Positions 1-10,283 of a DNA stretch of 64,000 nt are shown here, piece after piece. The stretch lies in contig JAHLKH010000083.1 in assembly GCA_025526915.1 (NCBI GenBank), positions 47,258-111,257 on the forward strand, in the 5' to 3' direction. The translations under genes and the position numbers were made by a program. Within the stretch, counting starts at the first letter, position 1, and every line of letters begins with the position of its first letter. Origin of the DNA: Entophlyctis helioformis (Eukaryota; Chytridiomycota; Chytridiomycetes; Chytridiales; Chytriomycetaceae). Below the pieces are notes generated by a model, which was not told the DNA's origin, ran no database searches, and saw nothing but the letters and a program-made list of their open reading frames with translations.

Positions 1-130
1 GGAAGAGCATTCAAGGAAGCCATCAGGCAGTCGGCCGCCTTAAACACAGAATTGCCCGCCACTTGTCCAGCACGGCAACACCACGAACGGACGAACCTCA
101 ATCACGGATCTGAGGCTCAGCAGCGCCAGC

Positions 131-3100
131 ATGATCCGACGCAACGCTGGTGCCAGTGACAAGGCAGCCACGACAAGGCAGCCTGCCAAAGCCACAGACA
201 CACGCACACAAGGCGCAGCTGCTTCCCAGGACCCAGCTGCCCGTTCGCAACCGCCGGCCGTGCGGCCACTCGGCCTTGTGCCGCTGCGCATCCGCTGGTA
301 TCTGGCCGCCGCATCGCTGACGTCCCTTGTCGAAGGCAGGTCTACGCAGCCGCTGCCCTCGTACACGCTGTGTGTGCCTTGCATGTGCACCGACTGCCGT
401 CTAACCGTCTCTGCTGTCGTAGGCTCGGTGCAGCCACTGCGCAACCTCCTCCTCGGTGCCTTCACGTCCATTTTCGCTGCATATGCTCTGTCAGGATCGG
501 ATGCCACGTTCACGGCCGCCTTGCACACGCTGCTCGTCTATGCAGGATCCTCGCCGTCACTGCCCTCGCTGCAACTGCTGCCCAGTCAGCCACCTACAGC
601 ATCACAGCAACATCGCTCGTGAACAGTCTCCGTGCGCAGTACATGGCTTCCCTGCTGCGCTCGTCGCCTACGTGGCGGTCGCTGCACGCGTCGAGCGATC
701 TGCTACAGACGCTGTCCAGCGACCTTGACACCGTGCACGACGTCGTGTCAGCCAAGCTGCCGTTCGTGGTCCGCAACGGCGTCGTGTTTGCCGTGGGCAT
801 GGTGCTGGCCCTGCGGTCGTCGCTCGCGCTCTCGCTGTCGATTGTGTGCGTGTTCCCCCTCGTCGGCGCTGTGCTGGGGGTCATGCACCACCAGTCCACG
901 CTGAACGACGCCAAGATGCGATCGGCGAATGTGCGCGCCATGGCCGTGTCGGCCCAGGCGCTGCGGGTGTGCGCACCGTCATGGCGTTCAACCGCCAGGA
1001 CTCGGAAAGCGAGCGCTTTGAAGCAGCGGTGGAAGGCAGCGCGACTGTGCAGCGATGGGTGTCGATCGTGAACGGGTCGGGTGGGGTGGGTTACTCGGCC
1101 ACCATGTTCATGGCGTTTGCGGTGTCGTTTGCTGTGGGCGGATGGCTGGTCGCTGCTGGTCACATCTCGCCTGGCGACGTGCTCAACTCGTTCACGCAGA
1201 TCGCTGTTGGTGAGTACAATCACTGCGTGTGTGTGTCGCCTGTCCGCGAGCTGCGACTGAGTTGTTGTTTGGCAGCATCACGGCGCTTGGAAACTTGGGT
1301 CAAGCGCGTCGAATCTCGAGCTCGCTTGGACGTGCTCAAGACGCTTGCATCCCACATTGCCGACCTCGAGTGTCTCTCCGCCCCGCTCGAGGATCTCATC
1401 GAGCCGCCTTCGTTTTCTGGCAAACTCGAGTTCTGCAATGTGTGGTTCAGGTACCCAACACGCCACGACACATGGATCCTGCAGGATTTTAGCCTGGTGA
1501 TCGATGCAGGGCAGCATGTTGCGCTGGTCGGCGAGAGCGGGTGCGGCAAGTCGACACTCTTCCACTTGGTGACACGGTTGTATGAGGTCGAGTCTGGCAC
1601 GATCCTGCTTGATGGATCGATATTGCCCGCATCAGCGTGCCATGGCTGCGTCGGCATTTTGGCGTTGCAAGTAGAAGAGCTCTGCACGCTGCTGTCACCT
1701 GTGTTGATGCTGCGAGCATTTTTCACTGACTCGTGCGTGGCACAGTCAGCATTCGGATCTGTTTGACGGCACAGTCCGCGCAAATGTGGCCATGGGTTCA
1801 CACCAACATGAATCAACCGACAGAGTCCCAGAGGCTGACATTGAGCGCGTATGCAGCATTGCCCAAGCATCGCCGTTTATTGCAGGCCTCGACTGCGGGC
1901 ATGATACTCTGCTGACAGGATCAATGGTCGCGCTGAGCGGCGGCCAAGTGCAGCGAATCGCGATCGCGCGCGCACTGCTTGGCGCATCGTCTGGCCTGCT
2001 CATACTCGACAAGCAACAAGCGCGCTGGATCCACGCACAGAGCGGCTTGTGCTGTCATCCATCATCTCATCGCGTCCCAACCAGACAGCGCTGTTCATTT
2101 CCCATCGAGTTGCATCCCTCCATGCCTTCAGTCGCATCGTTGTGCTCAAAGGCGGCCGGGTCGTCGAGACGGTTCCTTTGCGCAGCTTAAAGCCGGAGAC
2201 ACGCTATTCCGCTCATTGCTGGAAAAATACGGCAACGGCAATAGTCCAGGCGATGCTCAGGGAGACGACTGCGAGCAGGATTTATCGCCTACAACATCGA
2301 CAGCCGGGTCTGGATCGTCGTTTGAGGTCATCAGCAGCCATCTTGCATCAAGCGACAGCGATCCGCCCACGATCGTGTCCACGTCAACTGTGCCATCTGC
2401 GCCGCCACCGTCCAACGCGGAGCAGCAGTCGCAGCCGGCCGTTGATGCACCACAGCCATCGCCAGTCTCCCGGATGCTATGGACACGAACCTTCTTTGCA
2501 CGCGTGTACAGCATGACGGTATCCGAGTGCCGTACCTGCTGGTCGGCTACCTCGGCGCACACTCGAGGGGCTGCAATTCCCACTCGAGGCTACATTATTG
2601 GTAAAGTGGTCTCAGGATATGCACTGCCAACTCCCGAGGCCATCCGCGCATCGACAGTCTTTTGGGCATCCATGATCGCGCTGGCGGACTGGCTGCCATG
2701 CTCGCGACCGTCATGCACTCTACGGGCTTTGGGTACGCGTCGTCGCGCAGTGTGGCCCGGCTGCGCGCGCGGCTGTTCCGCCATCTCATTCGGCAGGACA
2801 TGGCGTTTTTTGCGGCAGGCGACGGCAAGCACGGTGCTGCGAGGCTCGCCGCTGTGCTGGCCGAAGACACGGACAAGATCGCGCGAGTGTCGGGCTACCT
2901 GTTCTCGGATGTGCTGCGGGGGATGGCGAACGTTGGGCTGGGACTCACACTCGGGCTGACGAATTCGTGGCACATGGCTGTGGCCATGGCCGCCCCTGTG
3001 CCGCTTATTGTCGCCATCGTTGGTCTGCAGGCACGCATCTCCAAAACGCAAGTGGCGTCTCTCTTCCGTGTAGGCCATTCTCGCCTGCATCTGCGTTCAT

Positions 3101-4489
3101 GTGTTGCTGACGCGACTTGGCACGGCATCATCCAGGTTCGCTCAGGAGCACCAGACGCTGCGCGACAGGGCCGCACACACAACGTCCGAAATGGTCACTA
3201 AACTGACGACCATCACCCTGCTGGCACGCGAAGCCCATTTCCTCTCGCTGTACAAGTCCATCCTATCCGACTTTGCCTCCATCAGCACGCGCCACCAGGT
3301 CGCTGTGTCGCTGGGCCAGGGCCTTGTCGAGTCGCTGCTCATTGTCGTCTTCTCGCTCGGTCTGTACGCGGGCGGAACGATCATGGTGTGGGGATGGGCG
3401 ACCAACGAGCAGGTGCTGGTGTCGCTCGTCACGCTCACCATGACAGCCATCAGCGTCAACCAGGTTGCCGGCAGTATTGCATATGCCGTTGGGCCGGCTG
3501 CTGTAGACTTGCAAGGGGTCTTTGATCTCCTGGACACGCGGCCTGGGATTGACGTCACAGAGTCCGGCGGGCGTGTCGATGCGGGTCACGAGTTTACCGG
3601 CCTGCGCTGCGAGAACGTGTCGTTTGGATACAACGGCCCCGATGGTGTCATTGCCGTGTCGGGCATCAGCTTTACGGTCGAGCCTGGCACCAAGGTTGCG
3701 CTGATCGGGCCGACTGGCAGCGGCAAGTCGTCCATCATCTCGCTTGTCAGCCGCCTGTACGACCCCCATGCGGGCCAAATGTCGTTCAACGGCACGCTGC
3801 TGCGCGACTGGAATTTGAAGGCGTTGCGTGGACGTATCGGCATGGTGCCGCAGAGCCCTGACCTGTTTGACGCGAGCGTGCGCGAGAACATCGCGTATGG
3901 CCGGCCGGATGCCAGCGACAAGGACATTGAGCGTGCAGCCAGGCTTGCTAATGTGCACGACTTTGTGGCTGCGCTTCCAGAAGGATACGAGACGCGCATT
4001 GGCGAGAACGTGCGTTGCTGTTTGTTGCCGCTGCTCAAACGCTGAGAGGCTGACCCATGCCGGTGGCAACGGCTGAGTGCACAGGGAAGCCTGCTGTCCG
4101 GTGGACAGCGACAGCGTATCGCGATTGCGCGTATCTACCTGGTCGATCCGCATCTCATCATCCTGGACGAAGCCACCAGGCACGCACTTTGGCATCGCAC
4201 TGTGTTCTTGGCTGGCATGCGGACTAACGCTGGCGCGCACAGTGCTCTGGATGCTGACAACGAGGGCCAAGTGATATCTGCACTCGAGTCGTACGCCAAG
4301 CAGACCAACAAGGGCGTGCTGGTGATCACACACCGACTGGAGACCGTGCGCGATGCAGACACCATCCATCTGTTATCGGCCGGCAGGATCATTGGGTCAG
4401 GCACACACGCCGATCTCATGGCCGCACAGCCAGTGTACCGCGACCTTGTGGCATCCAGCAGCGCGGCTTCCAAGCCTGCCAAGCAGTGA
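131..4489 (+). CDS. ABCB-type full ABC transporter (MDR/STE6-like), frameshifted
   Basis: Full transporter laid out TMD1-NBD1-TMD2-NBD2; the family exports lipids, drugs or prenylated peptides using ATP. The ATG at 131 precedes the first hydrophobic segments. NBD1 has Walker A GESGCGKST (about 1530), signature LSGGQ (about 1935) and an H-loop region FISHR (about 2095). NBD2 has GPTGSGKSS (about 3710), LSGGQRQR (about 4095), LDEATS/ALD and ITHR. Introns include 1210-1273, 4009-4079 and a GC-AG intron at 4180-4242 that splits ATS/ALD. The conserved protein is recovered only by changing frame near 545, 965, 1300-1345 and 2010. At 2010 a single missing base destroys the NBD1 LDEATS motif, although all its other codons remain. 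Substrate unknown. Either sequence error or recent pseudogenisation. Confidence 0.85.
336..422 (+). other. Candidate GC-AG intron in the ABCB gene
   Basis: Only a gc donor (GAAG/gcaggt) joined to the gtcgtag acceptor keeps phase and gives the motif LVEGSVQPL, which aligns with the start of TM1 in P-glycoproteins. The neighbouring GT would shift the frame. Confidence is limited because this gene carries indels elsewhere. Confidence 0.45.
4180..4242 (+). other. GC-AG intron in NBD2 of the ABCB gene
   Basis: The exon ends ...GCCACCAG/gcacgc and resumes at gcgcacag/TGCTCTGGAT. Splicing restores LDEATSALDADNEG exactly. A branch-point-like actaac lies about 14 bases before the acceptor. No GT donor in this stretch keeps the frame. 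Confidence 0.75.
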
Positions 4490-4507
4490 ATGAATGCATA
4501 TGCACCA

Positions 4508-7114
4508 TCAGCCAGCTTGTATTGAAGGGAAATGCTGGAAGAGGCGGCCGTGTGCAATGAGAAGATGGCGGTCGCCGCACGCAGACAGCTGGAAGCGGAG
4601 AGTATCGTCATCGACTGTAAAGTCAATGCGCATGCTGGCACTGCGGGCAATGCCGTCCTGGCCAAGGCGGCACCCAGCCGCACTGCTGAGCATTTGCATC
4701 GCAAAGTGCGGCGCAGGATGCCCAGACTGTGGTGATCCCGACATCCGTGCCAGATCAGCCATGCTAACGGCCAGACGCGCCGTCGAAAACAGGGCGAGAT
4801 CGTCGCATGCTGGCAGGAACACGCAGGTTAGTAGAGGATGGACAGAGATGGCACATGCCATACACCTACATTGGCTGTCAGACACGGGCAGTGATAGAGA
4901 CGGCCCGTATGCCGGCATGGGATCATCACCAGCCAGTCGATAGACGGGCAGCAAGTGTGCAACAAGGCGTCCGGTTTCAGCGAGAAGTGCAGCCTGCACA
5001 GAGATCGAAACTCTGCACATAATATGAACCGTCTTGTCTGGACCGAGCTCGGGCACCGCAGTCGACCAGCACCCAGAACCAGTCGCAGCGCTCGAGTCTC
5101 CAGCCAGATGCACTTGAACGGACGCATTGTACAACGATCTGCATGTCTCGTGCGTCAGAGTCGACCGTTTCAAAAGATCCAAGGAGAGCAAACGTACTTG
5201 GCAGATACGTTGCGGAGATTAAGCCGCACATGCACCCACGTGCGATCGGCGTCGACCGTACAGGAGACGCTGCCGGCAACAATCTGCACATCGAACGGCA
5301 TGACAAACACGCCGTCGGAGTCACCAGGCATCGGTACAGGCTCCTCTGGCCCTGCAATGCGACGATCGGGATCCGTGAGAGCGATGCAGGACAGGCTGGC
5401 AATGTATTGACGGCGTGCCTGGATATCGTGTTGCGCCGACGTGATCTGTGGGTTTCAGCAGAAGCCAGTCAGCGACACTGTCTGGACGGCGCAGCAGAAC
5501 AGTGCACGCACTTGCCTGGCTCAGCAGATCAGACACATCTCTACGGGCGAGTGCCAGTTGCCGCTCGATAGAGCCCATCAGCACACGTTCAGCAGACTTG
5601 GCATCTACCGCCCGCGACGCCTCGGCTGGTATTCCTGCGACCAGATTGCTGCAAACGGTATCCAGTCGTATGATCTCTAGCATTATCGAGTCTGTGCGGT
5701 TTTGGATGAGCGACAATGTCTGGCGAGACTTGTCGATCCAGACAGCGTCAAGGTCGCGGTCAACTGTCGTGTCATTCAATGCGCGTTGTGATTGCAATGT
5801 GAGTACCAGCACGCGACAAACGTTGTGTTAAATGAGCAAACACACCGCGACGTATATGGCCGTTGCAGACCACGACCGACACCGAGTCCGAGACAACAAC
5901 AACGACAGACCCTTGGCAGAGTGTCGAGACCGCGACGCGAGAGTTGCTGGAAACCAGATGCGACAGATCAACAGCCCACGATAGGCGTCCGCTTGTAAAC
6001 ACAGCCAATGTGCGCGATGCCGTCCAGACAGCAACATTGGCGTCTAGCCGGTCAGGCCGCCAGTCCACATTCAGCGCTGCATCTGTCACAAAATCGGGTA
6101 TCGACAGAGAGGCTGCAGGCTGTGGCGGTTCGCCATCCAAGCGCGACTGGAGCGGCGTTGACTGATGCTGGATGACAGCCAGACCACTGTGTTCGTCTGT
6201 TGCCTTGACAAGAAAGTGCAGGCGATCTTGGTACAGATCTGTCCAGCATCCGACGACATCCGATGCATAGTGCGGCAGTCCAAGCGTGTGCGGTGATTGT
6301 GGCAGTCCAGCGACAACCGACAGCAGGCCGCCATTGTCGAGCAGGATGGCAGGACCGTCCAGAAGAGTTGCGGATACGATGTGCGGTGGATGGATAGGCG
6401 AGGATATCAGAGTGACGGCATGATCGGTGCAGCTCGCGGTGCCAGAGTGCGGATACGGGATTGTGACGAGCACGAGCGAGATGCCGCGTCTGATAAGCAG
6501 ACACGGCACGAACCTGCCGATCCCGAGCGTGGAGAGCATGGCGCATCAGACGGCAATACTATACAAGTGCACGGCATGCAGTCCACTCACATGCCAGACG
6601 ATGTGTCGAAGACGGTCTTTGCAGCCAGGATCGTCAATGGCGTCGAGTCCGAGCCGGACGCGGCAGCGACACACTCGAGAGGGACGGCGAACGCCGCGTC
6701 TGGGTTGCTGTTGAGGGCAACCGGCTGCACGGCCTCGAGGGTGTCGCTGGGACATGCGGCGTGGGAGATGCTCCACAGCGACACACGAATGGCTTCTGTG
6801 CCTGCCTGATCAGCCGTTGGCGAAGCGGCAGCCGCAGCGATGTGGCACACGAGCAGCCAGTCGGGCGAGCAGAAGGAGGCGATCTTGCTGTTGCTCGTCG
6901 GGCTGGCGGGTGCCGCTGGCGCTGCCTGTGCCTGTGCCGTTGTGGGATCGGCGGCATCCGGACACGCCTGCTGGTGGTGCGCCGTGTCCAGACGCCTGCG
7001 CTTTGCAGCAGCCTTGGACGCCTTGGACGCACTGGACGCACTGGACGCACTGGACGCATCTGTGCGACTGCGGCTGAGACTGCCTGCCCCTGCGCCATGG
7101 GCCGTCTGCACCAT
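4508..7114 (-). CDS. FAAP100-like protein (candidate Fanconi anaemia core-complex subunit)
   Basis: Six exons (about 7114-6591, 6513-5846, 5763-5516, 5445-5198, 5138-4930, 4809-4508) join in frame to 732 residues with no indel. Order: low-complexity Ala/Ser/Lys N-terminus; a beta-strand-rich region of about 400 residues that looks like a propeller (LLDGPAILLDNGGLLSVV, WTASRTLAVFTSGRLSW); a coiled coil of about 100 residues with the motif DVSDLLSQ; then a beta-sandwich-like tail (VPELGPDKTVHIMCRV). FAAP100 has this same propeller/coil/sandwich order and about 880 residues; it pairs with FANCB and FANCL in the interstrand-crosslink ubiquitin ligase. The assignment rests on layout and scattered similarity, not a search. 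The intron at 5446-5515 is GC-AG (CAG/gcaagt). The gene ends 18 bp from the convergent ABCB stop. Confidence 0.5.
5446..5515 (-). other. GC-AG intron in the FAAP100-like gene
   Basis: On the minus strand the exon ends CTGAGCCAG/gcaagt and resumes cccacag/ATCACGTCG, joining two halves of the coiled coil in phase 0. The donor matches the GC-intron consensus, and ctgac sits upstream of the acceptor. Confidence 0.75.
7011..7058 (+). repeat. 9-bp coding minisatellite
   Basis: Tandem ggacgcact/ggacgcctt units inside exon 1 of the FAAP100-like gene. Translated on the minus strand they give the Ala-Ser-Ser / Ala-Ser-Lys run in the disordered N-terminus. Confidence 0.8.
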
Positions 7115-7666
7115 GCCCGCTGTGCTGCGTTGTTGGCCGTGCGTGTGCTCCCGACGCTCAACCGTCGGTCGCTCTGCCTGCCTGCTGGCCGTGATGCCCC
7201 TCAAATGAACGAGTTAGCGAAACCGTGAAAAGTGGTGACATTTCGACGAGAGCTCGACGAGAGGAATAGCAAACGTGGTAGCGGCTGCAGCGGCTGGTGA
7301 TGCTGTGCTGGCTGCGGGAGAGGTTCGTATGAGGCCATGGCGAGACTGGCTGCTTGCAACAGGTTTGAAGGGAAAGCACGATCGAGCCGACGCGGTTTGC
7401 AGGAACGCGCAGTTGGCGAAGCGAGCGACTTTCCAGCATTCCAGACTGCGCATCTTGCCGTCTTTGCAGCAACTGCATCTGCTGGCCAGCTGCAACCAGT
7501 GCCACTCACAGATGCAAACACACGAGCAAGCAGGCGAGCGACCGAGATGTAAGCTGTGTGCGATCTGCTGCTGTGCTGGCACACTCGTCACGCACATCTC
7601 ACTCACATCCTGCCAGTCTGCATCCCTGCGCCTGCCAGAACAGCCCCCATCCAGCTGTTTGAAGAC
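7115..7666. other. Divergent intergenic region
   Basis: About 550 bp between the divergent starts of the FAAP100-like gene and the coiled-coil gene. Open frames exist on both strands, but none shows a recognisable domain or splice-consistent extension. The promoters of both genes presumably lie here; no specific element was recognised. Confidence 0.5.
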
Positions 7667-8937
7667 ATGGCTGAAGACACGGTCGCGGCAATGGCCACCG
7701 CTGACGGATCCGGCTGCTCATCAGATTCTGGCACCTCTGGCATCCCAAGAGTCCCAGCCAACTTTGCTGCCATCAATGAGCTGCGCATTGAGACTGCCAG
7801 ACTGCATGTCGTGGCGTATCAGACAGACCACCTGCTCCAGCAACACAGGGATCTGGCTGTCCGTCTCAAGAGCGAGCTTGGTGATGCAAGAGCAGCCATC
7901 ACACACCTGCGCTATGCTGCTCAGACACGCCATGAGCAGATGGCACGCCTGCATGGCACACTCAGCCAGTGGATGGCTGCTGCCCAAGAGTATCGCTGCC
8001 AGGCTGTCGAGGCACGCTGTGCCAATGCGCGGCTGCTGCAAGACAACCGCGCTCTGCAGGACGATCTGGACAACAGCCAGCACACCATCCGTGATCTGCT
8101 TGACACGGTGGACCAACTCAAGAAGCAAGTGGCGGCATCCAATGCGCGTTGTGCTGGAAGCCAGGCTGCTGCCGTGTCCGACATTGCGCGGCACAAGAGA
8201 AACACGAGCAGTCTGGATGTGCAGGTCGGACTGCAGTCTGAACAGCCACGCGTGAGTGACAGCCAGATGGCGCTGCTGGACACGGCCACTTGCCTCCAAG
8301 AGACGACCACCAAGACCCACAAGGATGCTGCCATTCGACTCAATGGCCACACAGACGATGCCACGATCAATGGTGCCAACGAGTCTGTGATGCGTCGCCT
8401 GGATGCCACAAAGCGTGAGGCTCAGATCGCTGGTGCGGCTGCGACGCATGCGATCCTGCAGCATGACGACACGCGGATTGCCATTGGAGACACGGCAGAC
8501 CGTCAGAGCCTTGAAGACAGAGCCTTATGTGAGCACAGACAGTCGGCCCTGCCTGGCAATGCACGCACTGCTGCCTCTGCTGCTGCCTCTGCTGCTGCCT
8601 CTGCTGCTGCCTGTGCTGGCTGTCACAGCCATGAGACTCATGCCGGCATGCCAATGGCAGATGCATTGGACGGCACAGCCACCAACACAGCGCCGACCCG
8701 CAAAGGCAAGAGAGGGCCGCTGCACAAGGCGAGGAAGATGGTTGCATCATTCAACCATGTGAGTGGCGAGATGGCACCATGCGTGTGGCTGCGGCTGCGG
8801 CTGCGGGATCGGTGCACGAGTGGCATGCTGACGAGTGTGGCGCATTGGCAATCCATCAGACGGTGCGAAGCAAGGTCAAGAGTGCGCAAGTGCGGCTGGC
8901 GCAGCTTGCAACTGCCGCTTGGAGACGCCGTCGCTGA
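7667..8937 (+). CDS. Coiled-coil protein of unknown function
   Basis: Not recognised. Start chosen at the ATG of MAEDTVAAM. Exon 1 runs to 8758. Its gtgagt donor pairs with the acceptor at 8858-8859, giving a 26-codon last exon that ends LAQLATAAWRRRR; the spliced product is about 389 residues. Residues about 35-190 are heptad-like (DHLLQQHRDLAVRLKSEL, NRALQDDLDNSQ, LLDTVDQLKKQV) and predict a long coiled coil. The middle is polar and Thr/Asp-rich. An Ala/Ser repeat at 8571-8618 precedes a basic tail (RKGKRGPLHKARK). Composition suggests a structural or scaffold protein; no catalytic motif is visible. Confidence 0.6.
8571..8618 (+). repeat. 12-bp coding minisatellite
   Basis: Four ctgcctctgctg units encode a Ser-Ala-Ala-Ala repeat within the coiled-coil protein. 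Confidence 0.85.
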
Positions 8938-9005
8938 CCAAGCAAGGGATCACTTGGAGGAAAGTGAAGGGCGATGGAGTGGTGTAACGGATGCTCGGTC
9001 GCGGT

Positions 9006-9029
9006 CACGTGATCCACGTGACCCACGTG
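9006..9029. promoter_or_regulatory. Three CACGTG motifs at exact 9-bp spacing
   Basis: CACGTG occurs at 9006, 9015 and 9024, the first within TCACGTGA. CACGTG is the palindromic E-box bound by bHLH factors such as Cbf1, Pho4 and USF. It lies just past the coiled-coil gene and about 1.2 kb before the ankyrin gene at 10284, so its target is unclear. Confidence 0.45.
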
Positions 9030-9083
9030 ACCGGACAGACATTGCCCGGCCGCGTTCCCCGCTCTGGTTGCCCCCGTTCTTGC

Positions 9084-9207
9084 AGTCGTCTGCCCGCCCT
9101 TCCTCGCGTGCATACTCACTGCCCCTGCAACCAGGTCCGTGCTTATGTCTCAATGAAGTCGTCTGCCCGCCCTTCCTCGCGTGCATACTCACTGCCCCTG
9201 CAACCAG
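9084..9207 (+). repeat. 51-bp direct repeat, two copies
   Basis: The block at 9084-9134, beginning agtcgtctgcccgcccttcc, recurs identically at 9157-9207; the start-to-start distance is 73 bp. The repeat has no open frame conserved in both copies. Confidence 0.9.
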
Positions 9208-9703
9208 CCGGCAAGTCCGCCTGGAGGCCCAGTGTCACAAATGGAGTGGAGTGGAATGAAGAATGGATTGCACATGGCATCTCGGATGCATCAACGGCCC
9301 AATGCAGGTGATCCACTGCGAGATGTGCACAACACTTGGGCAGAGCATCCAGCCAATGCCAGCCAGACGCGACGCGACGCGATGTTGGCGAGATTGTCCT
9401 TACAGGATCAGAGTGCAGAGAGTGCAGCTGGATGGCTGGATGCAAGAGTGGCGGCTGGCACAAGCAGCAGGCTTGGGATGTGAACGCTAGATGCTGGCTG
9501 TTGGCCGCTGGCTGCTGGCTGCTGTTTGACGCTGCTGTCGAGCGCACACACCGGAACAATGCAGGAACAGCCGAGCAGGACGGATCAATCCAGGAACAAT
9601 CCAGGAACAACTGGCGACTTGGATGGCTTGGTTGTTCCGCAGCCACAATCATCCTCATGTGGGCTGCAAGTGGACATCCAACCAGTGCTTGCCTTTGAAT
9701 GGA

Positions 9704-10020
9704 TCAGAATGCGTTGTTCCAAGTGCTCACACTGCACGCGCCGCCAGCCTCAGTGTGTGCAGCTGCAAGCCATGCGTCCAAGCCACGCTGCTCATGTGCT
9801 GCTCGGATAGCAACGATCTGCTCATCTGTGCACTCAAGCGCAAAGTGCGCAGTCTTCAGCGTGTTTCCCAGATCCTCGCCGCACAGGATGCAGCATGAAC
9901 CGTCACCAATCGAGTAGGCTGGGTCGAGCAGGTTGGCAATGATGGCGCGGCGAGCCGTGTAGATGCCGCCCATAAGAGAGAGCGTCAGAAACCGAGTGCC
10001 TTCTGAGCGTCGCGGGTCAA
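9704..10020 (-). pseudogene. Possible C-terminal remnant of a non-LTR retrotransposon
   Basis: The minus-strand frame ends with a segment of about 100 residues containing RFLTLSLMGGIYTARR, a cysteine-histidine cluster CILCG...HFALEC and a TGA at 9704. A C-x2-C...H-x4-C knuckle after the last helices is typical of the 3' end of non-LTR reverse transcriptase ORFs. No RT motifs are seen upstream, and the frame then runs antisense to the next gene's 5' region. The assignment is by motif shape only. Confidence 0.3.
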
Positions 10021-10283
10021 AGACCGGATCGCGACTGACGCTGGCTGTCTTGTGGCATCTGGAAGACAGTGTGGATGGCAGCCGTATCGCACTTGCTGGC
10101 AGACTTGAGCGTGACTGCCAAGCCGTATGCCATGAGGCGTGGCAGGTCTCGACACTTGCTGCCAAGACCGCTGCACAGCAAGCGAGCGAGCAGACCAGCA
10201 AAGCCAAGAGTGCTGCAGATGGACGCGGTCGCGCAGAGTGGATCTTGTCCTCACAGCCACAAAGCGAGCAAGCGGCTGTGACG

